The notes under the pieces were generated by a model that worked only from the letters and a program-made list of their open reading frames with translations, was not told the DNA's origin and ran no database searches. Below are positions 1 to 6,973 of a stretch of DNA of 64,000 nt, one piece after another; the first letter of the stretch is position 1; each line of letters opens with the position of its first letter. Location: positions 1 through 64,000 of the forward strand of contig NZ_KB850002.1 in NCBI RefSeq assembly GCF_000369405.1, read 5' to 3'. A program made the position numbers and the translations under genes. The stretch comes from Acinetobacter sp. ANC 3929. GTDB lineage: Bacteria; Pseudomonadota; Gammaproteobacteria; Pseudomonadales; Moraxellaceae.

Positions 1-54
1 TTAGCGCTGATGGTAGTGTGGCACTTGCCATGTGAGAGTAAGTCATCGCCAGCT
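1..54 (+). rRNA. rrf: 5S ribosomal RNA, 3' end only
   Basis: The first ~54 bases match the 3' third of a bacterial 5S rRNA. They carry the conserved GATGGTAGTGTGG block, the CCATGTGAGAGTA block and a terminal CATCGCC stretch, in the same order as the E. coli 5S 3' end. The 5' part of the gene lies outside the window. A strong terminator follows about 15 bases later, as expected at the end of an rRNA operon, so 16S and 23S genes should lie just upstream of base 1. The identification comes from recognising the sequence; the exact mature 3' end is approximate. Confidence 0.9.
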
Positions 55-68
55 TTTAAATTTAAACA

Positions 69-99
69 CCCCCTCCGCGTTAGCGGAGGGGGGTTTTTT
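69..99 (+). terminator. Rho-independent terminator of the rRNA operon
   Basis: A perfect 10-bp GC-rich stem (CCCCCTCCGC at 69-78 with GCGGAGGGGG at 83-92) closes a GTTA tetraloop and is followed by a run of six T. It sits directly after the 5S gene. Confidence 0.93.
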
Positions 100-209
100 A
101 TGCGCGGAATTTTTTGTATGAACTCATTTGAAGCCAGTTTGGCTAAAAATACTTCATATTCTTCCAATCCTTCCTTAAGATATAAGCAATTTGAATCGAG
201 CATCAGTTC

Positions 210-752
210 ATGCAGTTTAAAATTATCCCCGCTCAAAAACTGGATAAACTACAGCGACAACAGATTGCTGAGCTATGCTTTACAGCCTTTGATGAAGATC
301 CTTGGAGTCAATATGCCTTCATGCAAACAGCTTCTCATTTAGTCGGTATATTGGATGAAAAAATTGTATCGCACGCTCTATGGACTGATCGAATATTCAT
401 TATTAATGACAATACGAGTGTAAAAACCGCGTATGTTGAATATGTGACCACGGATTATAGATTGCGAGGGAAGGGGCTTGCATCACAATTATTAAGATAT
501 TTAATTGATGCTTTAACTACTTTAGGTTATGAACTTGCTGCATTACAGCCCGAAGATGATGCATTTTATAAAAAACTAGGTTGGACTTCTTGGTTGGGGA
601 GTTTATATATCAAACAAAATACCTCTACTTATCTGACAGATATGCATGAAATTCTGTTGTATTCATTGAGTGTTAAACTGAAAGAATTACTATCACATAA
701 TACAGTTGATGATGCTATTTGCACGGATTGGCGAGAGGGTGAGCTTTGGTAG
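210..752 (+). CDS. GNAT acetyltransferase resembling aminoglycoside 2'-N-acetyltransferase
   Basis: A 180-residue GNAT-fold acetyltransferase. The acetyl-CoA binding motif A is visible at about residues 78-92 (RLRGKGLASQLL). The C-terminal half resembles the AAC(2')-I family as I remember it: a FYKKLGWTSWLG segment corresponds to the LY-x3-GW-x2-W-x-G block, and the protein ends in CTDWREGELW, like the C-D-[FW]-R-x-G-[DE]-x-W end of Providencia AAC(2')-Ia, which is about 178 residues long. In Providencia that enzyme acetylates aminoglycosides and also affects peptidoglycan O-acetylation. Whether this one does either is unknown. It stands alone between the rRNA operon and cysK. GNAT membership is secure; the AAC(2') link is from remembered motifs only. 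Confidence 0.8.
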   Translation: MQFKIIPAQKLDKLQRQQIAELCFTAFDEDPWSQYAFMQTASHLVGILDEKIVSHALWTDRIFIINDNTSVKTAYVEYVTTDYRLRGKGLASQLLRYLIDALTTLGYELAALQPEDDAFYKKLGWTSWLGSLYIKQNTSTYLTDMHEILLYSLSVKLKELLSHNTVDDAICTDWREGELW

Positions 753-899
753 TAATAACTGTATAAAATATTAATATTTAATAAAATTATTTCAGTTTAA
801 AAACCATATAAAGATGAGAATAATTGGTATTTCATCTCGGTAACTTATAACTTTTCATAAATCTTAACGTTTTCTACTTTCCTCCTTGGCTTACAAGCC

Positions 900-919
900 T
901 ATAATGATTGAGAATCATT
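900..919 (+). promoter_or_regulatory. cysK promoter -10 with overlapping Fur-like palindrome
   Basis: TATAAT at 900-905 is a perfect -10 hexamer, 37 bases before the cysK start. Overlapping it is a perfect inverted repeat, AATGATT-GAG-AATCATT (903-919). The GAGAATCATT half is typical of Fur boxes, but the arms are spaced differently from the classical 19-bp consensus. The -35 is weak. An operator here would block RNA polymerase. The regulator is inferred, not shown. Confidence 0.5.
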
Positions 920-941
920 CCAAATCTAATAAGGAAATAAC

Positions 942-1943
942 ATGTCAACTGATCAGCAATTTCCAACGCCTGCTAATCTAGGTATCGCAGTTTATTCAAA
1001 TAATGCAGAAGCGATTGGTAACACGCCTTTAGTTCGCATCAACCGCCTCATCAAAACTGGTGCAACGGTCTTAGCAAAAGTAGAAAGTCGTAACCCTGCA
1101 TTTTCAGTGAAATGTCGTATTGGCGCAGCGTTGATTGCAGATGCGGAAAAACGTGGTGTACTGAAAACAGGCATGCATATTGTTGAGCCAACCAGTGGCA
1201 ATACAGGCATTGCTTTGGCATTCGTTGCAGCAGCAAAAGGTTATCCAATTACCTTGACCATGCCTGCAAGTATGAGTCTAGAGCGGAGAAAAGTACTGAA
1301 AGCTTTAGGCGCAAATCTGGTACTCACTGATCCTGCCAAAGGAATGAAAGGTGCAGTTGATGAGGCTGTTCGTTTAGCCACTGAGAATCCTGAACAATAT
1401 TTCTTGCCGCAGCAATTTGAGAATCCAGCCAATCCACAAATTCATACCGACACCACAGGCCCTGAAATTTGGCAGGCAACCCATGGTCAAGTGGATATCT
1501 TAGTTGCTGGTGTAGGTACGGGCGGTACCATTACTGGGATTTCACGTTATTTTGAACAGGTTCAGAATAAACCATTGTATTCAGTTGCGGTTGAACCTGC
1601 TGAATCACCAATTATTACTCAAACCAAACGTGGCGAGAGCATCACACCTGCACCACATAAAATTCAGGGCATTGGCGCAAACTTTATCCCTAAAAACTTG
1701 GACTTGGATCTGGTGGATGAAGTACTGCCTGTGAACAGTACCGATGCAATTGAATGGGCAAGAAAATGTGCAACTCAAGAAGGAATCTTGGTCGGTATCT
1801 CGAGTGGTGCAGCATTGGCAGCAGCAGCTCAAATTGCTGAACGTCCTGAAAATTCAGGAAAAACCATTGTGGTGATTTTACCTGATAGCGGTGAGCGTTA
1901 TTTATCTTCGGTCTTATTTGAAGGTTTGTTTGACGAAGCTTGA
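942..1943 (+). CDS. cysK: Cysteine synthase A (O-acetylserine sulfhydrylase)
   Basis: PLP enzyme that makes L-cysteine from O-acetylserine and sulfide, the last step of sulfur assimilation. The 333-residue protein is colinear with E. coli CysK. The PLP lysine is K57 in NPAFSVKCRIG, the substrate loop is EPTSGNTGIALA, the phosphate-binding glycine loop is GVGTGGTITG, and the SSGAA and PDSGERYLS signatures are at the C terminus. An AAGGAA ribosome binding site lies 6 bases before the ATG. It appears monocistronic, bounded downstream by a bidirectional terminator. The CysK-type SVKCR motif favours CysK over CysM. Confidence 0.97.
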   Translation: MSTDQQFPTPANLGIAVYSNNAEAIGNTPLVRINRLIKTGATVLAKVESRNPAFSVKCRIGAALIADAEKRGVLKTGMHIVEPTSGNTGIALAFVAAAKGYPITLTMPASMSLERRKVLKALGANLVLTDPAKGMKGAVDEAVRLATENPEQYFLPQQFENPANPQIHTDTTGPEIWQATHGQVDILVAGVGTGGTITGISRYFEQVQNKPLYSVAVEPAESPIITQTKRGESITPAPHKIQGIGANFIPKNLDLDLVDEVLPVNSTDAIEWARKCATQEGILVGISSGAALAAAAQIAERPENSGKTIVVILPDSGERYLSSVLFEGLFDEA

Positions 1944-1962
1944 TTTTAGTTTCCAAATAAAA

Positions 1963-1989
1963 AACCATGCCTGAACAGCATGGTTTTTT
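1963..1989. terminator. Bidirectional terminator between cysK and a lytic transglycosylase
   Basis: AACCATGC (1963-1970) pairs with GCATGGTT (1978-1985). The stem is preceded by an A run and followed by six T, so it can serve both convergent genes. Confidence 0.88.
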
Positions 1990-2004
1990 ATTATTTACCT
2001 ATTT

Positions 2005-2580
2005 TTAAAGCGCTTTTTTTAAGTTTTTTTCATGGTGTTTAACTGAGCGTGCATATTTCTTGGCTTTATGGCGTGTCCAGAAGCTACGTTCGTAGCCGGT
2101 TGGCCCTACATTGTAATAGGCTACGGCTTTAGACCAGCTACCTGCTGATCTGTAATAGGTCGAGAGTACATGTGCGCCACAGTTAATATTGACGTTCTCA
2201 TCATAGAGATTGCCTGGGCAAGACTGACGCCAATGGCTGGAAATAATTTGGGTTAAACCGATCGCACCTGTTGGTGAGCGTGCTGAACTGTTGTAATTCG
2301 ATTCTTGGCGGATCAGAGCTGCAAGTAAAGTTGGAGAAACATCATAACGCTCAGCACTTTGAATGATCATTGGAGATAAGCGATTTGCTGTGTTAGGCGA
2401 AACGGAATAGGCATTTTGTAAGCCTGATGAAAGTTGATTCGAGCGATTGGCAAAGGATCCGCTTAAACTGCTACACCCAGATAGACTGATGGCAAGCACA
2501 ACGAGGCTGATCTTTAAAATAATTGAGGCAAACGGTTTAAAAGCCGTATCTTGATCAGAAGAAGTCGATGTGATGTGCAA
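2005..2580 (-). CDS. Lytic transglycosylase lipoprotein (SLT domain), copy A
   Basis: A predicted periplasmic, lipid-anchored murein lytic transglycosylase of 191 residues. A hydrophobic signal ends in the lipobox LSGC near residue 36. The SLT fold follows from about residue 70: the catalytic Glu is in LIRQESNYN, then come SPTGAIGLTQI and AYYNVGP. The C terminus is rich in Lys and His. The next gene upstream (2833-3396) is a paralog with the same layout, including NVGPTGY and the Arg/His-rich tail, so the pair arose by tandem duplication. Both copies have a similar structured leader upstream. Activity on peptidoglycan is a family inference; the specific role (turnover, secretion-system assembly or recycling) is unknown. 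Confidence 0.88.
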   Translation of the reverse strand: MHITSTSSDQDTAFKPFASIILKISLVVLAISLSGCSSLSGSFANRSNQLSSGLQNAYSVSPNTANRLSPMIIQSAERYDVSPTLLAALIRQESNYNSSARSPTGAIGLTQIISSHWRQSCPGNLYDENVNINCGAHVLSTYYRSAGSWSKAVAYYNVGPTGYERSFWTRHKAKKYARSVKHHEKNLKKAL

Positions 2581-2683
2581 AACCAGAACCCGATATCAAA
2601 CAAAAGTATAAGGATGGTATGCACTCGGTTTAGGGGAGTCAATAGCAGTTATTTTACCGTAATGATCGGGTTTGGATTGTTCA

Positions 2684-2820
2684 TAAAAAAAGCCCCGATA
2701 TTCTGTCGAAGCTTTCTTATATTTTGTTTCTTGCCGTCTATTCCTGTGAATGACCACATCCTGTCTTTCTATGATTTATAGTGAATCTAGCTCATTAGGT
2801 ATATTCGGTAATCACCGCAG
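2684..2820 (-). ncRNA. Candidate structured leader or small RNA, copy A
   Basis: Read on the minus strand, this stretch ends in a terminator-like hairpin (AGCTTCGACA, GAA, TATCGGGGCT, then seven T) about 100 bases before the start of transglycosylase copy A. It aligns with 3508-3685, which lies in the same position before copy B. Shared blocks are GATTCACTA, ATCATAGA, ACAGGATGTGGT and the terminator. Copy A has one mismatch in the stem that copy B lacks. It could be an attenuator, an independent small RNA, or conserved sequence carried along by the duplication. No RNA family was recognised. Confidence 0.45.
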
Positions 2821-2832
2821 TTGTTTTTGGTT

Positions 2833-3396
2833 TTAAAGGGCTTCTTTTAAATTTTGTTCATGGCGTTTGACTGAGCTAGCATAGCGTTCAGCTTGCTGAC
2901 GCATATAGGGACTTCTTCGATAACCTGTAGGGCCAACATTGTAATAGCCGAGGGCTTTTGACCAATCGCCTGTCGATTGATAATAGTTCGCTAAAATGTA
3001 GGCACCACAATTGATATTGACGTGTTCATCATATAAATCACCAGGGCAGAACTGCTGCCAAAATTTTGGGCGTACTTGGGTTAAACCCACAGCATCTGCT
3101 GAAGACCGTGCACGAGTTCTATAGCTAGATTCTTGACGAATCAGCGCAGCCAATAAATGTGGTGAAATATTGTGACGCTCAGCTGTTTGTAGAATGATTG
3201 GAGCAACCCGATTGGCTGTGGTTGGAGATACTGAAAAAGCGTTTTGAATGCCAGAAGACAATTTTTGGGAGTGATTTACCGTAGGCGCCTTGGTTGTCGT
3301 ACACGCGACAGTGAAGTAAGTACTTAAAAAAATGAGACTCAATTTAGCAAAAGCAATGTGAAAGCGAGAAAAAGAAAATTTTTTGTAAATTATCAT
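2833..3396 (-). CDS. Lytic transglycosylase lipoprotein (SLT domain), copy B
   Basis: A paralog of the adjacent gene, 187 residues. A signal peptide ends in the lipobox FTVAC near residue 32. The SLT core has the catalytic Glu in LIRQESSYR, followed by DAVGLTQV, NINCGAYIL and YYNVGPTGY. The central SLT domain is clearly closer to copy A than the divergent signal peptide and linker are, as expected after a duplication. It is predicted to act on peptidoglycan in the periplasm, anchored to a membrane by lipid. The gap to copy A holds a leader element, so the two are probably transcribed separately. Confidence 0.88.
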   Translation of the reverse strand: MIIYKKFSFSRFHIAFAKLSLIFLSTYFTVACTTTKAPTVNHSQKLSSGIQNAFSVSPTTANRVAPIILQTAERHNISPHLLAALIRQESSYRTRARSSADAVGLTQVRPKFWQQFCPGDLYDEHVNINCGAYILANYYQSTGDWSKALGYYNVGPTGYRRSPYMRQQAERYASSVKRHEQNLKEAL

Positions 3397-3507
3397 CGTA
3401 GAAAAATTTGACCGTCATCTATAAAACATGCGGATGGTAGGGAGCAAGCCGATGGGAGTCAATGTAATCTATAGGGGTAAATCGTTTAATTTTAGATATT
3501 AAGATAA

Positions 3508-3685
3508 ATAAAAAGCCCCGACATCCTGTCGAGGCTTTCTCATATTTGGTTTATTGCTGCCAACTCCTGTCAACAACCACATCCTGTGCTTCTTATTATT
3601 CTGAATGAGATATCCTATCTCTCTATGATTGATATATTAGTGAATCTATCACATCAGGGATATTGGCCAACGACCACAGTCACTG
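3508..3685 (-). ncRNA. Candidate structured leader or small RNA, copy B
   Basis: Second copy of the element at 2684-2820, again upstream of a transglycosylase gene. On the minus strand it ends in a perfect 10-bp terminator stem (AGCCTCGACA, GGA, TGTCGGGGCT) with a short T run, about 110 bases before the copy B start. It carries a ~30-base insertion relative to copy A, which includes an inverted repeat (GAGATAGGATATCTC). Apart from this element, the 313-base gap shows no ORF. Whether the RNA is independent or a 5' leader cannot be told from sequence. Confidence 0.5.
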
Positions 3686-3710
3686 TAGGCTTTTACTTAC
3701 AAAGTGCAAA

Positions 3711-3929
3711 TTAGCGTTTCTTTAGAATCCAGCCTGCCAACCTTTGTGCAATTGGCGCGCAGACCAATACGCTAGGAAAGGCAAACATCCACGCCACGGC
3801 CCATGCAGACATCCACATGGAGAAGAAATTATCGATAAGCCCCACTGCTTTTAATGTGGTGATGCCCGAGATTAAAAAAGACATCATGCCGGATAAAATC
3901 AATGGAAATAAAAGACTTGCTGCTTTCAC
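3711..3929 (-). CDS. DUF2798 family small membrane protein
   Basis: A 72-residue protein with two predicted membrane segments (about residues 8-28 and 38-62) and a basic C-terminal tail (LAGWILKKR). It matches the pattern of the DUF2798 family, which has no assigned function. Its start overlaps the stop of the upstream flavodoxin-like gene by 4 bases, so the two are translationally coupled. It is the last gene of the operon divergent from the MerR regulator at 5084. Confidence 0.75.
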   Translation of the reverse strand: MKAASLLFPLILSGMMSFLISGITTLKAVGLIDNFFSMWMSAWAVAWMFAFPSVLVCAPIAQRLAGWILKKR

Positions 3930-4501
3930 GTGATCATCACTCCTTGATATGCACTTAAGTTGAATGCAAAATTTTGTCCAAACAACTGAGCAGTTTTGAT
4001 ATCGCCAAAATCAAAAGCATCTGCCGTACTGGAATGTTGAGCTTGTGCCATAAGGCCAGACCATGACCCGAGACGATTGGCTGCTTGCGTATAGGGAACA
4101 CCTTGATGTTGCTCGGGTAAAATAGGATTGCCGATCCATATCATACCGTGTTGCATACAAAAGGTGAAAAGTGAAATGAGTGTAGATTGCTTATCGCCTG
4201 CGGGCAGTGAGGAAACGGTAAACCCTGCGGCTAATTTTCCTTTAAATTCTTGTTTTTTCCAAAGTGGGCCCGTAGCATCCATCAATTGCTTTAAAGTGCC
4301 TGAAACCCCACCTAAATAGGTCGGTGTACCCCAGATTAAACCATCATATTGAATCAATAATTCTGGCTGAGAGATCAGCTGTTCTGCTGTAAATAAATCG
4401 ATTTTTATATCTTTGATCTGTGCTGCACTAACCTGAATTTGCTGTGCGATAAATTGGGTATGCCCTTGATGGCTATGATAAATAATGGCAATAGATTTCA
4501 T
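3926..4501 (-). CDS. Flavodoxin-like NAD(P)H-dependent oxidoreductase (WrbA type)
   Basis: A 191-residue flavodoxin-fold protein. The N-terminal FMN phosphate-binding loop is IIYHSHQGHTQFIA at about residues 6-19. The second FMN contact region is WGTPTYLGGVSGTLKQLMD (residues ~57-75), as in WrbA and related quinone reductases. It probably reduces quinones or similar electrophiles with NAD(P)H. It sits between DUF2938 and DUF2798 membrane proteins in one operon, with a divergent MerR-type regulator and a SoxR-like operator. This suggests induction by a redox-active compound or electrophile. The substrate is not known. Confidence 0.85.
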   Translation of the reverse strand: MKSIAIIYHSHQGHTQFIAQQIQVSAAQIKDIKIDLFTAEQLISQPELLIQYDGLIWGTPTYLGGVSGTLKQLMDATGPLWKKQEFKGKLAAGFTVSSLPAGDKQSTLISLFTFCMQHGMIWIGNPILPEQHQGVPYTQAANRLGSWSGLMAQAQHSSTADAFDFGDIKTAQLFGQNFAFNLSAYQGVMIT

Positions 4502-4510
4502 GGTTTATCC

Positions 4511-5002
4511 TCATTGAAAGCGTTGCAGTAATTGAGCAGTAAGATATAAACCACAGCCAAATAGACTGTGATTGATCAAGCTTCGAAGGCAGTTCATCAA
4601 CGGTTTTGATGTTTTGGCTGAGGCAAAGCCTGCACCCATGGCTGGCTGCATGATGAGAAATGGAATCAGTATGGTAATCAGTCCAAAATTGAAGGCAGGA
4701 AAAAATTGGGGTTGTCGTAACCATACATCTCCTACAATCAGGACAAAGCTGAATGCAAAGAGAATGCCGACACTGTAATGTGCTATCCACCCCAAGGCAT
4801 ATTCCCTGTGAATGGCAGGACTTTGCGCAATCGATGTATGGATGAACTTGCCCCGAAACATCCAACCGATCCAACGACCCAGTAAGGCAAAATTTAAGCT
4901 TGGAAGCTTGAGTCTTTTTAACAGTAATAGCCACATATCCAGTATTAGCGTGGCGCCAACACCTAAACACAGGATTTGAAATAACAGTTCAGCAGTATTC
5001 AT
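4511..5002 (-). CDS. DUF2938 family membrane protein
   Basis: A 163-residue integral membrane protein with four predicted helices (about residues 8-28, 70-92, 100-122 and 140-160). It matches the DUF2938 pattern as remembered, including the conserved GWIAHYSVGILFA and QPAMGAGFA segments. The function is unknown. It is the first gene of a three-gene operon (DUF2938, flavodoxin-like reductase, DUF2798) transcribed away from the MerR regulator, and the operator-promoter lies just upstream. A membrane partner for the reductase is possible but unproven. Confidence 0.75.
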   Translation of the reverse strand: MNTAELLFQILCLGVGATLILDMWLLLLKRLKLPSLNFALLGRWIGWMFRGKFIHTSIAQSPAIHREYALGWIAHYSVGILFAFSFVLIVGDVWLRQPQFFPAFNFGLITILIPFLIMQPAMGAGFASAKTSKPLMNCLRSLINHSLFGCGLYLTAQLLQRFQ

Positions 5003-5043
5003 TTTTTCACCTTGATCTTTTTTGCATAAAACGCGATAAAGAT

Positions 5044-5074
5044 AGTGTGCAAGTTCAAGTCAACTTGAAGTCAA
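5044..5074 (-). promoter_or_regulatory. MerR-type operator with long-spacer promoter
   Basis: In the divergent gap, the minus strand reads TTGACT (-35, 5069-5074), a 19-base spacer holding TCAAGTTGACTTGA, and a poor -10 (CACACT). The layout mirrors soxS, where SoxR binds CCTCAAGTTAACTTGAGG in a 19-bp spacer. The operator drives the DUF2938-reductase-DUF2798 operon. The binder is presumably the MerR protein encoded at 5084. Confidence 0.7.
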
Positions 5075-5083
5075 GGGATATTT

Positions 5084-5488
5084 ATGGATATTGGAGAAGT
5101 GGCTAAACGGGCCAATGTGAGCACCTCAACCTTACGCTTTTACGAAGAAAAAGGCTTAATCAAATCAATAGGTCGGCATGGCTTACGTCGACAGTATGCC
5201 AGGCAGGTATTAGATCAATTGGCATTGATTGCCTTGGGGCGTGCAGCTGGCTTTTCTTTAGATGAAATTGCGCATATGTTTGGGCAAGATGGTCGACTTG
5301 AACTGGATCGCAAGATGCTGAATGCCAAGGCAGAACAACTGGAACACATGACACGACGCTTACACTTTATTAGCGAAGGACTGAGACATGCGGCAGTGTG
5401 TCCTGAAGAAAACCATATGCAGTGTCCAACTTTTCAGAATTTTTTAAAGGCTGCAATTGCTGGAGAATATTCACCGACTAAACTTTAG
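5084..5488 (+). CDS. MerR family transcriptional regulator
   Basis: A 134-residue MerR-type regulator. The winged helix-turn-helix is at residues 1-40 (DIGEVAKRANVSTSTLRFYEEKGL), followed by the second helix pair (FSLDEIAHMF) and a dimerisation coiled coil at about residues 75-110. The C terminus carries two cysteines (VCPEENHMQC), fewer than the four-Cys Fe-S cluster of SoxR, so it may sense through thiols or bind a ligand rather than a 2Fe-2S cluster. It is divergent from the flavodoxin-like operon and about 10 bases from a SoxR-like operator, so it probably controls that operon and itself. Confidence 0.9.
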   Translation: MDIGEVAKRANVSTSTLRFYEEKGLIKSIGRHGLRRQYARQVLDQLALIALGRAAGFSLDEIAHMFGQDGRLELDRKMLNAKAEQLEHMTRRLHFISEGLRHAAVCPEENHMQCPTFQNFLKAAIAGEYSPTKL

Positions 5489-5543
5489 CAGTGCAGTGTG
5501 AAATGAAAATTCGTTGATTCATGGCTGGAATCCATCTGTTCTG

Positions 5544-5594
5544 TTGTCATCTTTCCGCCATAAAGATTTCACTTTATTGCAGTAAAAGCGTCAT
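5544..5594 (+). promoter_or_regulatory. Candidate Pho box array before the phytase-type esterase
   Basis: Half-sites at an 11-base period: TTGTCAT (5544-5550), CCGCCAT (5555-5561), ATTTCAC (5566-5572), TTGCAGT (5577-5583) and GCGTCAT (5588-5594), with mostly A/T-rich 4-base spacers. PhoB boxes are direct repeats of CTGTCAT with this spacing. Only the first and last are good matches, so this is weaker than the array at 21127. Confidence 0.45.
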
Positions 5595-5641
5595 CAAAAC
5601 TTGTTTAAATTTGCATAAATTTTTACCAAATGTATAAAACG

Positions 5642-6895
5642 ATGAACAACAAAACTGTATTGGCGCTTTTCTGCTGTACCGCTTTAGGTTTAACTGCCTG
5701 TAATGATGACAATAATCAAGATCAAATCCCATCGACAGAAAAAGTGACAGAACCCACCTTAGTTTCTTTTGCTAAATTACCTGTCGCAACATATGCGGCA
5801 GGGCCTGACTCGGGTAAAGCCGTCAGTGGCGCCAATGGCATTTATCCGCCATTTAAAGGACAACCTGTACAAGGTTTTTCTGCTGCTTTAAAAAATGAGG
5901 ATGGCAGTTATATGGCGATGGCTGATAATGGTTTTGGCACACAGGATAACTCAGCGGATTTCTTATTACGCATTTATAAAATCAAAGCCGATTTTAAAAC
6001 CAAAAGTAAAGGTACAGGACAAGTATCCGTACAAAGTTTCATTCAATTACGCGATCCAAATAAACGGGTTCCTTTTGAGATTGTGAACGGTAATACTGCA
6101 GAACGTTTATTGACTGGAGCAGATTTTGATCCTGAATCGATGCAACGTGCACCAGATGGTACGTATTGGATTGGCGATGAATTTGGCCCATTCTTACTGC
6201 ATTTTTCCGCAGAAGGGGTGTTACTTGAGGCACCGATTGCTTTACCGAACCCATTTAATCCAACTCAAGAATTACGTTCGCCACAAAATCAGTTAAACAA
6301 AGCCAGTATTAATTATGTTGAGCCTTTGGTTGGGCGTAGTAGTGGCTTCGAAGGGATGGCGATTTCACCTGATGGCAAGTATTTATATCCGTTACTGGAA
6401 AAGCCACTCGTCAATGATGCGACGGGAAGACTGTTAATTTCCCAGTTTGATCTTCAGAAAAAAGCCTATACAGGGCTCTATTATTGGTTTGTACTTGATA
6501 GTAAAGCCACCAATATTGGCGATTTTCAACTCTTTAATGATAAAGAGGGCATTATCATTGAACGGGACGTCAGCCAAAATAATCTTGGAGGACATAAGAA
6601 GCTGATTCGAATTAAGTTCAATGAGCCGAAGCAAGTGGTGGCACGCGAAGACTTGGTCGATTTAATCAAAATTGCCAATCCAAATGGGTTGTATGGCACA
6701 GTAAGAGATGGGGATATTGGAACGGGCAATGTATTTTCCTTCCCATTTGAAACCATTGAAGATGTAATTATTGAAAATGGCACTACGCTCACCGTGCTGA
6801 ATGACAATAATTTCCCTGGTTCATCGGGTCGGAATGCTAAACTTGCCGATGATAACGAGATTATCCAAATTCGCTTACCCAAAGCATTATTTTAA
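5642..6895 (+). CDS. Lipoprotein with esterase-like activity of phytase domain
   Basis: A secreted or membrane-anchored lipoprotein of about 417 residues. The signal peptide ends in the lipobox LTAC, followed by an acidic NDDNN linker. The body matches the 'esterase-like activity of phytase' beta-propeller family: GFSAALKNEDGSYMAMADNGFG near the start, then FDPESMQRAPDGTYWIGDEFGPFLLHF, GFEGMAISPDGKYLYPLLE and a closing LTVLNDNNFPGSSGR. Proteins of this group probably hydrolyse phosphate esters. Pho-box-like repeats lie upstream, and the other lipoprotein with an ACNDDN anchor (21227) has a stronger array, suggesting phosphate scavenging. An alternative ATG lies 12 bases upstream; the later one gives the cleaner signal peptide. 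Neither has an obvious ribosome binding site. Confidence 0.85.
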   Translation: MNNKTVLALFCCTALGLTACNDDNNQDQIPSTEKVTEPTLVSFAKLPVATYAAGPDSGKAVSGANGIYPPFKGQPVQGFSAALKNEDGSYMAMADNGFGTQDNSADFLLRIYKIKADFKTKSKGTGQVSVQSFIQLRDPNKRVPFEIVNGNTAERLLTGADFDPESMQRAPDGTYWIGDEFGPFLLHFSAEGVLLEAPIALPNPFNPTQELRSPQNQLNKASINYVEPLVGRSSGFEGMAISPDGKYLYPLLEKPLVNDATGRLLISQFDLQKKAYTGLYYWFVLDSKATNIGDFQLFNDKEGIIIERDVSQNNLGGHKKLIRIKFNEPKQVVAREDLVDLIKIANPNGLYGTVRDGDIGTGNVFSFPFETIEDVIIENGTTLTVLNDNNFPGSSGRNAKLADDNEIIQIRLPKALF

Positions 6896-6973
6896 ACATT
6901 TGATAAAAATGGCCGAAATGATCATTCCTCATTTCGGTCGAAGGCGTATACTGATTGGGCATAAGGAGTTCCG

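Noticed and set aside
5630..5641. Start of the phytase-type lipoprotein at 5630
   Set aside because: Gives four extra residues before the signal peptide; neither start has a ribosome binding site, so the shorter, cleaner signal was preferred.
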